A stretch of DNA of 64,000 bases from Trichostrongylus colubriformis (GCA_963978905.1 OZ022259.1:52966727-53030726); one strand, 5' to 3'. Positions 10,392 through 24,115 are shown, counted from the stretch's first letter. Notes: generated from the letters alone by a model not told the origin. Translations and numbers: made by a program.

Positions 10392-13300
10392 TTACTCATC
10401 GCGTGCCAGTAGAAATATCAAACTGTAAGCTAAAAAAATGCAAAGATGTTGGATCACAGTCGAAACTGACTCATCGCTCGTACGAGTGTGAATTTTCCAT
10501 TGATTTGTCTCCAGATCAAACGTTTCAACAATCCTGTAGCCGTGGCCGGGACGATAGCAACCAAAGGCATAGAGGCTTTCGTTGAATACGGCAAGTCCGA
10601 ACTAGAACTGGAAATTCTCCGCTTATAAGTGTTCACGAAATGTAGAGCTCGACTCACATCATATTCCTCGTCCATAGTCGCCACAAAAGTCCACTTATTG
10701 GTTAACGGGTCGTATTTTTCAGATGTACTCGATACGCTATCATCTCCTCCTACTGCATACAAAACGCCATTTAACACTGCAGTTCCTAGATATTTTCGAG
10801 CAATTGACATCGGACGAATTGTTTCCCATTTACCAACTCGTGGGTCCAGTCTGGAAAAAGCGACAGCGACATCCATATTGGCAATTCGTTGCTTTTCGCG
10901 CGCTACAGGAAAGTGCAATCGCGTTTCACGTGGGGGAATCACAGATTTAACATCAAAACCACTTTCGGATCCATACCCTTTCTAACGGAAACGTAGTTCT
11001 TCCTCGATCTTATCCTGAATAGTGACAGCAAAAGGATAGTGATGAGATGCAGACACGTAATATGCTCATAAATTCACCTTTCCACAATTTTCAAAGATCT
11101 GCCAGCCTCTCCTCCGACGGCGTATAAACAGCCATTGAGCACGGAGACAGAAAGTCCACTACGGCTATAAGCCATAGGTGCCACATGGATCCACTCATTG
11201 CGACGAGCGTCATATCTACAACAACAAACATACTAGTATGAACACGAATTGTCCGGCTTATATGGCTTACCGTTCAACAGAGTCCAAGTAGAAATAAGTA
11301 CAACCACCCACTGAATAAAGAAAGCCGTCGAGGGCAGCCACGCCCAATCCACTTCGACAAGTTGACATTGAAGCGACGTCACTTGTCCACCGGCCAGCAA
11401 CAGGATCATACCTGAGTTCAACAAAAGTTTCAAAAAAGACTAAAGACGGCACTCAACCTGTAACTCGTTACTGTTGACACAAAAGAAAGAACCATAACAA
11501 ATATCACAAAAATATGCAAGCCACTGAAGAGTTTATGAGTGTACCAGATTTGATACATAGCCATTTGCTTCAAGAAATGATTGCACTGCAGGACACCACC
11601 AAGATTTAGACATCTTGAAAACCTCACAAAATATCACAAAAAGCAGGCATCATCCGCCTCAGGCGCGGAAAGTATTGGATATTAGGTGGTGAACTTAACT
11701 TTGGTCACTGCGATATACTCGCAGAAAATCTCGGTTTCTAGGAGTAAGCCATGCTGAACGCTGTCACACCCGACACTTCTGACATTCACTTGCAACATAT
11801 CTCAACTAACGCACCTCAACTATCAGTATTGGCCTAAATGATTTAAACATAATGAATTCGACGCTAATAACAACTAAAACAAGCTCCAGTAAAAAACGTG
11901 AGCCATTGAACTGCAAGCATTGCTAAATGTAAGCTTAGGGAAGATTTGGATTTACTAAACTGGATTCTGGAGGTGTGTCTACTTACGACAGAAGATCGTT
12001 TCGCGGTGTCGCACTCGCGGCGCCACTAGTACGACTTGCCGAAACGATTGCCCTTAGGAGCCCGGCAGAGCGTGGCTGCGTCACCTCTGCACTTCCACCC
12101 ATGCCAAACTGCCTCCTGCACCCACGCCACCCTGCCTCCTCCACCCAGCCACCCTGCATCCTCCACCCATGCCACACTGCCTCGCTTGAAACCTGCCATG
12201 CCCTGCCACTGGCACTCACCCGCCACGCCGCTCGCTACGGGCGGCCACGCGATTTTTTGTCGTAAATGGACACACCCGGATGCTGGAAAATGTTTGCATG
12301 CATAAGAGAAGGTATAAGAGAAGGAAAAGTGGCTGCCACACAAATTGTCTCCAACCTTAGTCACCCTATACTTACTTGAAAGGCGCGAAAAACATTCCGT
12401 GGCGTACAGTGAGTGTAGAGAAAATGAGGATCTACCATAACAACTGAACAGGAAAAAAGTATGTAGATCTGGGACAGGCATCATAACCGCGGTCGAAAGG
12501 GGAATGATTGTGGCCTTAAATTATTACTCTGCACTAAGAGATTAAGGAGAAGGGGATTTTGGTGACTGAAGACATTTGTGAACCAATGATAAAGGAAATC
12601 GTTGTAAAAAAGCCTATTAGCAGTAGATAGAAAGTGCAAATACATTCATCTGCATCGAGGTGTTCGTCAGCGTATTGCAAACTGTTACGGAAACAGCTCG
12701 AACGGAAATACTTCCTCCTACCTGCGTAATCGACGAACACAGTGATTTGCAAAAACCACCTGCTAAGATCGCTGCAGCACTGCACAGCTGCCACCGATTT
12801 TAAGAAGTCGGAGAAATGCAAAAATAGGCTGGTAATTTTAAAGCTCCGTCAACAGAACAGCATTATCGCAACGGTATCACCAAGTGTTAGAATGATGGAG
12901 AAAGGCTGCAGAAAATTAAATAAACCATTGGGTTGAAATAACTTCTATCACATTAGGAACAAATGCTTTTTTTAGCCGAAAGAATAACCAAAATTAAGTT
13001 TATCACCTAGTAATTTGATCCTGGTAAAACTTTCAAACTAGTGATGAATACTACGAAAGCAGAAACTATGGGCCACGCCGAAGGCCGCCGTCAGGCCAGA
13101 CTTCGTGATTTCGCGATGTCACACTTTCTCACGCGAATGTGCGGCCTTCAAATTTTGCAATGCCGCAACTTCCGTGCGGAGACGCGACACCGAAAAATCG
13201 CAGAATCACAAAATCGCAATGTCTAACAGCGACCGCACCTTCATCGAGTGGCTTTCTAGACCGGGTTCTGCACAGAAATTCAGAAATGTAAGAGCCGCAG

Positions 13301-16300
13301 TGAACTTGACTGTGATAAAAATTCTGATGATACCTCTCGCCGCTATTGAGGAAGGTATACCCATCAAAGCCGCCAACAGCGTAGAGCAAGTTGTCGATGA
13401 CACCAACACCGAATTTAAACCTGTTGAACGATGTGACTTGAAAAGCTTGAGTACTTCGAGATATCTTCGCACCTTCTTTTACTCATAGAAGCGACGCTGC
13501 GCCACACAGGGTTTTCACCATCGAAGCACGCAACAGAAGCAACATCACCGCTCCCCAAAGATCCTCCCACTGAAAGCTATGCGAGTCATGACAGTAACTC
13601 TGGCCATTAAGTCTATGATAATGTGCAGTATGCACAACAAGCTCAATTGCGGACGTAGACTCCGTTAAACAATACATTTCGGCGCTCACTTCGGGAAATA
13701 TACCGTAATTAATGCAGCATTTCACCATACCAATGTATATGCATTCCTTCCATTCAACTGCTTTCCGATTCCTAGAGCGCGTTACTCGCATATTTGGTCG
13801 TACAGGTCCAGATAGTTGGAGCAGTTGGTAGTCCTGAAGCATTTACAGTTCAAGAGTTCACTAAAATAACAGCAGCACTTTGAAAGAACCACTAACCTTT
13901 GCTTCATCAACAAGTTTTCGGCATGCGCGATCAGCCGTAACCAATGCATCTTTGCTGACTGTGTTAACGAGGAATTCTGTGCCACAGAGCGAAAGTCGCA
14001 CATGCTTCAACAACTGTAAGACCAGAAACTGGTACAGTTAGCAGACTTTAAAGACACCAGAATGAGTAGGGAGAAAAAGGGAAACGGGAAGAAATGTTCG
14101 CCCTTACCTTTGACAGAAACTGCTTCCGATCTGGTGGGTTGAACCTGATCCACTGAAGCACTGCTGCGAAAACCTAGAAACTATTGTAATGATGAGCCAC
14201 CACGGCCACGAAATGATCAGCAGACACAAGCCGATAATATTCAAAAGATCCTAATAAATATAATGAGCTCTGTTTGCATAAACCGAAGCCAGTTATATCT
14301 GAAGAATTACCTTAAAAGGTGAGCGGAAATTTGGAGTATGTGAGCATGGACCAAGAAATGAACAATTGCTTCAGATGACTGTCCATTCCTTTTTTGCCTT
14401 TTTCTAACGCATATAAAATGGCTGGTGCGCGAAAAGTGAGAATGGCCAAAAAAAACAGCTCCTCAAAGCAGTGGCCGAAGGGGCGGGGCCTCATGGTAAA
14501 TAACTCCCGTCGCTCGCCCAGTTAGAGACGCATAGCGGGAACAGAGTTAAATAAACAGTCCCACTCTTCGTCTCCGACCGTGGCAGACGACAGAGCGGGC
14601 ATTTATTCCGAGGCCCCACCTCCTCGGCCACCACTTTTAGAAGTTTAGCGGCATTCTCACTTTTTCGCGTAAGCTTTGCGTGCGGGCCTTATCAAGCAAA
14701 TACAACATAAATACACAGGTAACGAGAACTTATTTCTCCGTGCTCGATTCCTTTTATGACAGTGATGTGTTTCTAATTGGGTGAAGACGCGTCACAGTAG
14801 GGAGACCGTATTTTGAATGGGCAAAGCAGACTCAAAAATTTATGACTCACGGGAAATATACAAGCTTTGTTGAGCATGCCTAGAGTGAGCAGAACCCTTG
14901 AATGGGTGGAGCGACAATCAACAGGATGATGTTTGATTCCTCAAGGATCGCTTGCTTGGAAGTATACACCACCAAGGGTGCATTGCTGTAACGACTTCGC
15001 CGGCCCTACTCTTTCTCTTGCTTGAACTCCACACTATGACCAACCGAAAGATGAATAGGATTCTGCTGATAATCGTTGCTTCCTTACAATGCAGTCTCTG
15101 TACGATTCTTCATCCTTCAATTTCGAAAAGAGGCTCTCAATGATCCATTCAGCAAGCACACCCGCTCTTCAGTATTCATATAAGACTGCACTACAGCCAG
15201 TAGCTCCATCTCACCTCATGGAACTCACTCAATTTTACCATCACGGTATTCTTGTTCTTATTTGCCTGCAATTTTCTGAATTTCGCACGATCAGATCGAG
15301 CAAAATCACGTCATACTTTTCAGCTCACGTTCATACTCGGAGAACAACCATGCGCTCTGCAACAGGTGCAAAGCTAGCTTCGCAATCACCAACCAAGCCG
15401 CCAAATGTCGGGCCATGGCGCACTGAAAGAGCACTGCCCATATACTGATCGCGGGGACTGCTCTGCGGTGCGTATGATCGCCATCATACTCTGTGGCGCT
15501 GACGCCAGCAAGACGGGGGGTGGCTGAGATGCGGACAGCTATGTCTGCCCTCGTATCACATTCTGCGTTTATCAGTACGCACTCTTCCCGCCTCTCTCTG
15601 TCGACGCTCCTGTGGAGGCGGCATTGTGCCGATGTTCGACACAATTTCGCGATTCCTCAGAAATGGAAGAATACTAGAGAAACAAGCGATTATTACTGCG
15701 GCCTAAAGCTTAAACACTCACTCAGCAATCACTCTGATATCGGAAAGTATGACAGAATAATGTGAGATCATGTTTTTATACCTGCTCTTCTGATTGCACT
15801 TGTAGTTCCTCGTTGGCAACTAGTTCAAGTAACAGCTTAAAAGGAAGCATACAGAACTCCTCACTGCTAACAATGTCCTGAAAGTAAGATCCTATTTGCA
15901 TAACTCGAGCTGAGTGATGGAAAGTAACCTGAAAATTGCGCAAGATATAACTGTCGACGAAGCGAAGGAGCTCTTGACATGCATATCTATCGGCAAGTGC
16001 TCGTATTCTTAAGAAATTCATCGGATGCAATTCTTCTTTTAGAAACTCACAGCAGTAAGCCTAAAAACAATAGCCTAAACCACCAAAATCTCTCTTAGGC
16101 CGCGTCCATACCAAATTGAATGAGAGTTTTGGCGCATCGGCGTAAAGTTAAATATACGTATCGATCGAGAAAATGAGCGCATTTGCGCATCCGCGATTTG
16201 AGAGAATTGGCTTATTGGCGCATCGGTACATCCGCGATGAGAGAATTGGCGCATTTGCGTTAAGGATAATGCGTTAAGGATAAGGTACGTATTGAAAAAT

Positions 16301-17776
16301 GAGAGTATTGGCGCATCCGCGGTTTTGGATATTTGCCATGACAGACATCGGCTTTCGATGAGATAGGGAAAATCAAGTAGTGGAGAGAGAGAGGAGAAAA
16401 AAATCAACAGCACTTTGGCACGCGCGTGTTCAACGACGCCAAAAAACCCAAATCGCGGATGCGCCGTGCGCCAAAACCCTCATTCAATTTAGTATGAACG
16501 CAGCCTTACTGCTAATAATTTCAGCGAGACAAAACATTAAAGGTATCAACACCCAACCTGAACCTCCTTTATCTGCAACAAGCAAGATGCAGACAGAATG
16601 CTCTGCACACTAGCATCGCTGATCACTATCTTGCCAGAGTAACAGAAATCAGTGAGGGCAACGAGCGCCGATGCCTCCATATCCGCCATTTCTATCTCTC
16701 CTGTAAAACAAACATCCGGCATTACACAATAATCTAATCCCAGAATCGCCAGCTGGACAAATTTATTTCCTATTGAACTCGTTCTTTCTACGACTTCATC
16801 GCTGTTGTTGAGTGTGTATATAACACTGATGTCGCCGATTATTAAAGGGCCTGGTCATGGATATAACCTCCCTTTTGGTGCTGATCACAATTTTGGTAAA
16901 GATGTTAATGCATTAAGAGACGGTGTTTCACAGAAACGTCGAAAATGTGAACCAGGGGAGAGCATTAAAGCCACAGCCAAGGGACAAGCTCCGTGTGAGC
17001 GTGCCGGTTACTACAAAATGTGGAGTCGCCCTTGGACTTGGGCATAAATCCTCATCGCCATGTTCACAGCTGTTACTTCACCAAACTGGCACCGTGCCTA
17101 AACGAGGCTATATTTTCGATAACAACCTTGAATAGCACGTGTCGTAGCTTGTGGGAGCATGATGGCCACACTTTCACCGTCTCTCTCGCCTCCTAGAGGG
17201 CGTGTCAAACACAGATGGATCGAGAGTGACGTGTTGAGATGGTGTAAAATGGAGGTAACACAAGCGGAACCAGCTGGACAAGCTGGATTGATGGCTGCAC
17301 CGAACAAAGCACAGTTGCTTGCAAGAAGTTAACAGTTCGAATTCGTCAAAACACCATCAACATTAACCTAGAAGAGGCTTAAATGAGTAGAAAAAAAGAG
17401 GGATTCGCTCAGACTGCTGTTGGGTTTCCTTTGCCTATCTTCCATTTCGCATTACTTAGCATCCCTCTTTCGGAGCGAAAAAATTCAATTTGATCGCAAA
17501 ATGGCCTAATGAAACAATCTTTTGCACGGTACAGACATACGTGAACGGCTTTCAATCATATCGTTTGTAAACATGGCTTTGAAATAATCTGAAGACGCGG
17601 CAAGCACATTACGATGGGCGTTGATGCGCATTCCCTGAAAAATCTCTCACTTCAGAACGTTAAATCGCCCGTTATACTGTACGGACTACCTCAGCGATCA
17701 GAACCACATCACACAGTAGAGAACTGGCGCGAAGTTCTGCCAGATGAGTTACTAGAAGATGATTGTGGCCGGAGGT
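10392..17776 (-). CDS. Gene A: BTB-BACK-Kelch (KLHL-type) protein, 14 exons
   Basis: Exons in order: 17776-17690, 17634-17541, 16700-16558, 16060-15929, 15877-15782, 14173-14108, 14013-13897, 13833-13731, 13569-13473, 13420-13334, 11411-11271, 11215-11078, 10850-10658, 10601-10392. All junctions are GT...AG and every split codon closes (for example AG|A restores Arg between the third- and second-last exons). They give 567 residues; a 5' start exon was not found. Exons 1-4 form the BTB ([16 protein letters not shown], then ALTDFCYSG, ending NFQ), exons 5-7 the BACK domain ([24 protein letters not shown]...LVDEAK), and exons 8-14 six kelch repeats ([32 protein letters not shown]; the last is weak, LYAFGC). 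Such proteins are normally substrate adaptors of cullin-3 ubiquitin ligases: BTB binds CUL3, kelch binds substrate. Several introns carry MITEs. Confidence 0.9.
11983..12265. mobile_element. MITE in a gene A intron
   Basis: The ends TTACGACAGAAGATCG and CGATTTTTTGTCGTAA are inverted. The interior matches the element at 9792-10053 (GGCAGAGCGTGGCTGCGTC, repeated 'cacccatgcc'). It lies in the 1.9-kb intron between the exons at 13420-13334 and 11411-11271. Confidence 0.65.
13083..13237. mobile_element. MITE with GCGATTTT-like ends in a gene A intron
   Basis: The left part (GGCCGCCGTCAGGCC then AGACTTCGTGATTTCGCGAT) is mirrored by ATCGCAGAATCACAAAATCG...TCTAACAGCGACC on the right. It shares its inner sequence with the element at 7305-7449. 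It lies just downstream of the exon 13420-13334. Exact ends are uncertain by a few bases. Confidence 0.6.
14426..14671. mobile_element. MITE with 20-bp inverted ends in a gene A intron
   Basis: TGCGCGAAAAGTGAGAATG at the left is mirrored by CATTCTCACTTTTTCGCGTA at the right. The interior is GC-rich ('ggggcggggcctcatgg' and 'ccgaggccccacctcc') with partial internal symmetry. The family differs from the GGCCGC-ended elements. It lies upstream of the exon 14173-14108. Confidence 0.65.
16098..16505. mobile_element. 408-bp MITE, TTA target duplication, in a gene A intron
   Basis: GGCCGCGTCCATACCAAATT at the left and its mirror (AATTTAGTATGAACGCAGCC) at the right form inverted ends of about 44 bp, flanked by TTA (16095-16097 and 16506-16508). 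The interior has several copies of 'gagagaattggcgcat'. It sits between the second and third BTB-coding introns without touching the splice sites at 16558 or 16060. Confidence 0.8.
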
Positions 17777-17797
17777 CTGAAAATTATACGAGGATAT

Positions 17798-17935
17798 TTT
17801 TTGTTTTTAATGCTTCTGCCACGAGGTTTTCGAGTGGAATGTTTGCGACGCCCTTTGACAACGACGGAAAGGTCGAAATATTGGCCATAATAACATTCCA
17901 CCCGAAAACCTCGTGGCAGAAGCATTGAAAACAAG
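17798..17935. repeat. Perfect-looking 45-bp inverted repeat just upstream of gene A
   Basis: AATGCTTCTGCCACGAGG followed by TTTTCGAGTGGAATGTT recurs in inverted orientation at about 17886-17932, with about 45 bp between. It ends 20 bp from the acceptor of the first identified exon (17776). It may be a small MITE, and no target duplication was assigned. Confidence 0.7.
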
Positions 17936-18083
17936 AACCATCAGCAATGCCGAGGTCCTATGATGAAAGAACTTGGACCCTATACGAGGACATCCATTGT
18001 GCCACCACTTACGACAATGAGTTCCAAATTGAGGTGGCTAAACTAATGTGCAGCGTCTCAATTAACTCTGGAAAAAGTGATAA

Positions 18084-18241
18084 GGCAGCGTTCATACTCT
18101 GCGGTGCCGGCGGCAGAGGGTGGCTACTTCTTCATCTCTGCCTATGCCATCCTGCCTCGTTACCTGCGCCTTCCCGTGCCACTCTGCCTCGCTGCTTGTG
18201 AGCGCAGCCACGCCCTGCTGGCGCTGAGTATGAACTCGGCC
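18084..18241. mobile_element. 158-bp MITE, TAA target duplication
   Basis: GGCAGCGTTCATACTC and GAGTATGAACTCGGCC are inverted, flanked by TAA at 18081-18083 and 18242-18244. The interior has the 'ggcagagggtggct' core of the GTGGCTGCG MITE family. Confidence 0.8.
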
Positions 18242-18244
18242 TAA

Positions 18245-19794
18245 CAAGCAACTGCGATCTCCAAAGCCGCACTGAATATGAAGTACTTTTGAGTAGTGGA
18301 CAGCAATGTGTGCTAGCCAAATAAGGAAGTATGCAAAAAGGACTGACTGATGCAATCTAATCTCTATCGACTCAGCACATCTGACCTCCCACAACGCGAT
18401 AAGGGCAGTACTGTGCTTTTGATTAGTTTTTTTCTGCTGCATTCTAGCATCTCTGGTGTCGTTTTCACGGATTACCAACTATCGCTGCCGCTGCCATTTG
18501 CAGCAGTTCTTTTTCCACCTTCATCTGCTTGCAATCCAATACAAAATGATTCGTCGCACGTGCAACACTCACAGTTAATGACCGTATTAAGACACTCTAT
18601 ACGAGAAACAGAAGAATGAGAATGTTCAGCTGTTTCCTACCTCGAACTCACGAATATGTTCCGCTTTTTCAGCCACATCTGCCCTTTTTTGGACTTCATT
18701 CATTTCCAAAGACGTTTTCCGATCGTTCGACATCCTACGACTTTGATATTTCGCAATACGTTACGTATTTCGTAACAAATATTTCACAGCACCAAGATGA
18801 TTCCGAAGATGGTCATAGGATTTAATAAGATGTAAAAAAAAGATGAAATCATCATAGACCAGCAAAATGGTAAGCAATGGAGAGAGAAGACTGATAGACG
18901 GCCTTTTCTTGTTCTCATTTTTAAAAGCACATGCAGCCACTTTCAACAGTTGCCACTATCCCCTGAAAAGCGGTGTCGCATTTTCAAGACCAGCCACTCA
19001 TTTTCTCGCCCTCGTTTCTCACCTGGTATCATCCCACAGTCTTCACTTTGCAAGCATTAGATGACGTGAGAAAAGGTTCCCTTCCCTACAAGGCCTCAGG
19101 CTAAAAACGTAGGCAATAATTGCGGCAAAAGCTGAATGAAGCGGAGTTGCCCCTCCCCCTCTCCCATTTTAACATCGAAGAATGGGTTCAAGAAAGACAC
19201 AATTTGTTGTATTCACTCCTTCCTCAAAATTACCACGCTGCAAGAGAGCAAGAACAAATCGTACGGTAGCATGACACAGCATGAGTATTTCCGGAAAACA
19301 GTTGCGAGATAGAATATAGTTCGTCACACTTACGAAAATTGTCATTAAAAGGGATTAAATTCTCGTGAGTAGACACACACACACAAAATTTTAGGCCGTT
19401 TCGAAAGCGAACTCCTACCTGTGTAAGGTTATCGTTGCGGGACCATCGCTGGGCTCTCTGAAGACGGCATATCTCCACAAATAGGCATGGCTATGTTGAA
19501 AAGCCTGGTGGTACGGCACGAATATCTTACTCTGTAAGAGCACGGGATTACTGATTAATTTATTTGCACTGAATTTTTTATTCAAAGCCAACGAGATGAA
19601 ACGTGGAGAGGTCAAGTGATGCTGATGTTGGTATACTTTTCCTGAAATTTTCCCTTTTGAAACCCAATACAAGCGGACAGATGCAAATTTGTTCTACTTC
19701 AAAGGAAGCCGTCACAACGTCGGTTGAGACCTCGCGACATTGCAGAACCTCTTCAGTACCGTGTTTGAGTTAGATGTGCTTCTTTTATAAAACA
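18245..19794. other. Unassigned; possible 5' region of gene A
   Basis: No protein-like exon was recognised. Because gene A lacks a start exon in the part read so far, its first exon and promoter may be here. Short open frames (for example 18350-18619 plus and 19415-19672 minus) show no family features. Confidence 0.35.
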
Positions 19795-20278
19795 CCAGTT
19801 GGGTTGGCGCACACTACTGCGCGCGTCACACATGAAAGCGTGCTGATTGGGCTTGATCGATATCAATCGATCAGTATCAGTACAGTAACGGTTTGCAGAA
19901 ACAGGGAATTTGCAAAAACGGAAAAAGGAAACAAAATCTTTTCCGTCAATTTCGTCCTTCCGCATCAGTCGATTTCAATCAAGCTCATTTTGCATGCTTC
20001 CAGGTGTGACACGCCAGCAGTGTGCGGCAGCCCAACTGGTATGTAAAATTCAGAGTCCCAGCTTTGCAGCGACGAGAGATATCACTTTCCCGCCATCCGC
20101 CTTTCGAGGCTCCTTATCAGCTCTTATCAGTCGCTATCACTTCCGTTCCCTCACCACTGATATCTCCTTACCACCCCATATATCACTTCAAAAATTCAGA
20201 GTCCCGCTTTGCTGCGACGAGAGATATGAATTTCGTGACACACAGACAGACATACTAAACCGATTATATATAGTAAGA
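19795..20278 (-). mobile_element. Complete Helitron-like element (484 bp)
   Basis: Read on the minus strand it starts TCTTACTATATATAATCGGT at 20278 after a host A and ends CCAACCCAACTGG at 19795 before a host T. The GCGCA...TGCGC hairpin lies just inside the 3' end. It contains a short TG-rich stretch, about one and a half 145-bp units, and the inverted 3'-end copy (CAGCCCAACTGGT at about 20028-20040). This is the same build as 1370-2010 with fewer internal units. Confidence 0.7.
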
Positions 20279-21732
20279 TGATTACATCGCAAAACACGTG
20301 CAGGTGGAAAAACGCTGGGATGACTCGTACCACTTCCACACTGACTGAGTATTCTATCTTTCTGCTCGGTTGACTTTCAGTTCAATTTACCATTTATTAT
20401 GCGACCAGCTACGCATAGGAGTGCCATGCCGTTCCGAATATATGACGAATGATTGCCACGACACGAAGGAACCAGTCATTTTGAGCAATTCGAAACCACT
20501 GCAATGGACCAATGCCAATATGCTTAGAATATGAAACAACAACGGATGGAAATAAAAGTATACTGGCAGGCACACCTTGATCTTAATCATTACTCTTTTC
20601 ATACTTATCATTCTTCCAAGAAAAAGGAATGAAAAAAGACTTCTCTGCGAGGAAGTGGCTGCAAAGAAGCGATCAGCTTGGAAACGACCTCGGTACACGC
20701 GTGTGGTTTTACGCTTGCCAATAGATCTTGCATTGGGCCTATTCAAAATTAGGGGTTTCATTTCTAAAATTCCCGTCTAAAAATATGAGGTAGATAAACT
20801 ACCTTTCATCGGCGGACGAGTTGCACTACATTATCATCCACATCATCTGCATCATTTGCATTATGGTATTGACACGCAAGCCATTTAACGACATCTTACT
20901 GTCTAACAGCTGTCCATTTTGATACGACACCCTTCCAAAAAATTAGATGCTCTTGCGATTTTTTAATGTTTGGATGAGGTTAACTCTTTTTCATCAGTCG
21001 AGGCATTAACTAAGCACACCGAGAGCATATTTATTACCAAATAGAAATTCAAGAATTGGAATGAACTATAATAGTACGAGAAGAACTATCGCTGTTAAAA
21101 AGAAAAATTCGATGGAATGCTGAAATCAGAAAGTCAATGAAAAAGATTCAGATGGCTCAATCATTACGAAAGCGAATAGGCGGATACTCTGTCGAATGGC
21201 GGCGGCTCCTTACTGCAGATTGATCCGTTGGTCAATTCTAAAGTCGAATCACTCGGTTGTGCTGTATATACTAATTTGCCGCCTAAAAATTAAAATAAGG
21301 CTATTAAAGAACATGTCAGCTTCTTTCTGTCCCTTCGTGTATCCGAGCTATATACCTGTGAAGTTTGACTACTGAATTAAATGGCCTCACAAAGGAAAGG
21401 CTTGGATGTAAGATTTATTCTCTTTGATTATTTCTTTCAAAACCCCTTATTTTATTCCTTTTCCAGAAACTGCGCATTCACTACTCTGACTGCTCTACGA
21501 GTTTGGCGTCATGCCAAGATTGCGCATACACTTTGGATAGCAGCTACATTTCTTTCACTTTTATGGATCCTGCCCTTATAAAAACGTTACAATAAAGCTA
21601 TAATATTTGTGTCATTCCAACCGATTGCCACTACATTTTAGCTTTATGGTGCCTATCAAGTGCGTGTATCTTAGCAAACATCTCTAGGCGAACTATAAAT
21701 AGTTGCTACAGTTGTTACAGGAGGCGTAGTCG
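20279..21732. other. No gene seen
   Basis: The longest open frame is 124 codons on the minus strand (20761-20387); it has one hydrophobic stretch but no recognised family and could be chance. The rest is AT-rich without repeats that I could place. Confidence 0.4.
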
Positions 21733-21861
21733 GGCCGCTTTCATACTCTGCGCCAGCTGGTCGTGGCTGCGTTCACAAGAAGCGAGGCAGAGTGGCATGG
21801 GCGGAGACGCAGAAACACACATCCACGCTCGCAGCCGCCACCACGGAGTATGAAGGCGGCC
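21733..21861. mobile_element. 129-bp MITE of the GTGGCTGCG family
   Basis: GGCCGCTTTCATACTC and GAGTATGAAGGCGGCC are inverted ends. TTA follows the right end, and the left copy of the duplication is altered (TCG). The interior has GTGGCTGCGTTCAC and GGCAGAGTGGCATGGGCGG. Confidence 0.75.
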
Positions 21862-21864
21862 TTA

Positions 21865-23099
21865 CAAACACACAATAACAATACTCAAATAAATTTTTTC
21901 TACAAAATTACAAGTTTGTGCGGTATTTTAGACCGTTGAAAACTTCTTTTTTTTACTCTAGAGAAAGAGATGTTCGGCTTCTGAGTATGTTAAAATGGGG
22001 CCGATATCCAGGATGGCGAAGGGGTAGGTCCAGCCAAAAAAAAACTGGCTAAACCGACAAGAAAATCAACCAATCATGTGTTCCGTACTCAGCCCCAAAC
22101 TCTTCTGAAAGTTCCAGTTCATAGTTGATCGAAAAGCGCGTCGTTCTTTTTCTAAAATCCTTTTTCCGGGAGCACTTACGTTTATTCAATCGAATTTTTT
22201 CTTTCAAAATCATTGCTCAGCGGTTTTTATACCCATTTTGAAAAATTTTTTCTGTCCTTGCGAAAACATGTTTCAATTTTGTTTCAGATTAAATTTTAAT
22301 AGCATGTAATAGGGGTACGGTTGACATTTTTCATAATTTTTTTTCGAAAGAGAGTTAAGAAATTCGGTTAGTGATATTCCCACTAACTAATACTCACCCT
22401 ACTTGATTCCAGTTGAGAAATTTTCTTGTTTTGATTCGACGAAATTGCCAAAAATGACCGAGTTGTTGCGGAAAAACCAAACTTGGAAAAAGAGCAACCC
22501 TACTTTTCAAGCAACCAAATATTGGAATTTGTAGAAAAGTCGAGGTCAAAGTACGGGACTCATGACCGGTTGATTTTCTTGAGGTGAGATATAATGCTTT
22601 AAGGACAGGTTTGCGCCATGGCGTCCGGCGTGCAAGGCGGGCGTCGTATTGGTTGGATTTTGAAGCATGTTTTAAACAATATTCCGGCATAGTCGCTTTA
22701 AGACCAACTAGTGTGGCACCCTAGCTTACAGCCTTGCGTCGTGTCACACGCAGCCACGCAAATCTTCTCTTCTAATGGTGCACATATGATGGCCACATTC
22801 CATCGACAATTCCCCAATTTCCGTATATGGGACTGATTGTGAGTAAAGGACAATGTCCACTTCGACGGACAAGTTACTCTGTTGTCTATATCATATTGGA
22901 GCTCACTTTCCGCTCTATTCAAATATAGTGACGCCTAAAATCTCTAAAATAAAATGATTTTCAGTTTTCCTAGTCTCTAAAACAAATGGGCAAACGACAG
23001 CTGTAACGACACTATCTATATCATATTTCACCAGGGCAACGCACACTACTGCGCGCGTAACATAATCAGTGGGTCGATCGGAATTGTTTTTCCATAGAT
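21865..23099. other. No gene seen
   Basis: AT-rich spacer. A 98-codon minus frame (22690-22394) is unassigned. At about 23036-23062 there is a lone stretch resembling the Helitron 3' hairpin (GCGCACACTACTGCGCGCG-like), probably a remnant. Confidence 0.4.
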
Positions 23100-24115
23100 T
23101 TGCTCAGTACTCACTACCAAATCATGCTCCGCCCACTGTGGGCGGGTTTTCGCTTACTGCAAGTGTCTGAGATAGGTTGGACATTGGTCATTTATGCCGA
23201 TTTTTTCCTGGTCTCAATGCTGCGTTGGAACCGAATTGGGATTTTTTGTTGTACGGACCCCCCACTCAAGATGCACTTCGCCACTGTGCTCAAGCCTCTT
23301 TCATGGATACTCATGGCTGACTTCAGCCCAACTTCTTATCACGTTTGGACCATTTTCGAACCGAACAAACAATGTTTTATCCAAGGACCGAACGTTTCAG
23401 TGCACGCTCCGCCCGCCGTGGGCATAGTTTAACTCGGTCCATGCTGGCTGATTACTTCTTGTACCACGCCCTGCCCATTCTATGCATGTCTCCATTTCCA
23501 CAGGTTGTTTTTCATGTGGTATACGAGCTCAGCCCACCACCACAAATGCTCCGCCCAGCACTGAAACGTCTTGTTCTTTCACACTCCAGCTACAGTCCAT
23601 TTCACAGCGCTACATGGGGCGTGGCCTGAGTGGCGAGTGTGAGAGAGTGTAGCAAGAGTAAGAGTGTGTGGTGGGGTGAGAGAGTTTGATCCACTCTCAC
23701 CCAAGTCCTATCAAGCGCTCCGAAATGGGCCGTACTTCTGACCACTTCCCTTTTTCTCCCGGTCTCCAGATCATTCTAAAGATAAATTGCTATTTTTGCA
23801 GTGAGCGTCGTCCGACCTATATGTACACTCTCCGCCCATTGAGGCGGGTTTTTGCTCATTTGAAGTATGTTTGAGATAGCTTGAACATTTGTCATTTCTA
23901 CCAATTTTTTCGTGGTCTTAAGGCTGCATTGGAACCGAGTTATGAATTTTTGTTGTACGGACCTCCACTCAAGGTGCGCTTCGCCCACTGTGCCCAGGCC
24001 TCTTTCATGACTTTCGAAAGCTCATCCCTGATCTCAATCCATCTTTCCCCCACGTTTGGGTCATACTGGAACCCAATCAATATTTTCCGGTTCGAAAACG
24101 GAGCCCATGTGTGCT
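23100..24115 (+). repeat. Diverged direct tandem duplication, about 710 bp apart
   Basis: About 23109-23305 (CTCCGCCCACTGTGGGCGGG ... TTGTTGTACGGACC ... GCCTCTTTCATG) recurs at about 23822-24010 at roughly 80% identity. A shorter related piece lies near 23400. The 'ccgcccac-gtgggcgg' palindrome links it to the 247-bp repeat units at 41.3-43.6 kb. No coding function is supported. Confidence 0.65.

Noticed and set aside
20786..20793. TGAGGTAG, the let-7 microRNA seed
   Set aside because: The following bases do not match let-7 and no 60-80-nt precursor hairpin surrounds it. An 8-mer is expected by chance.
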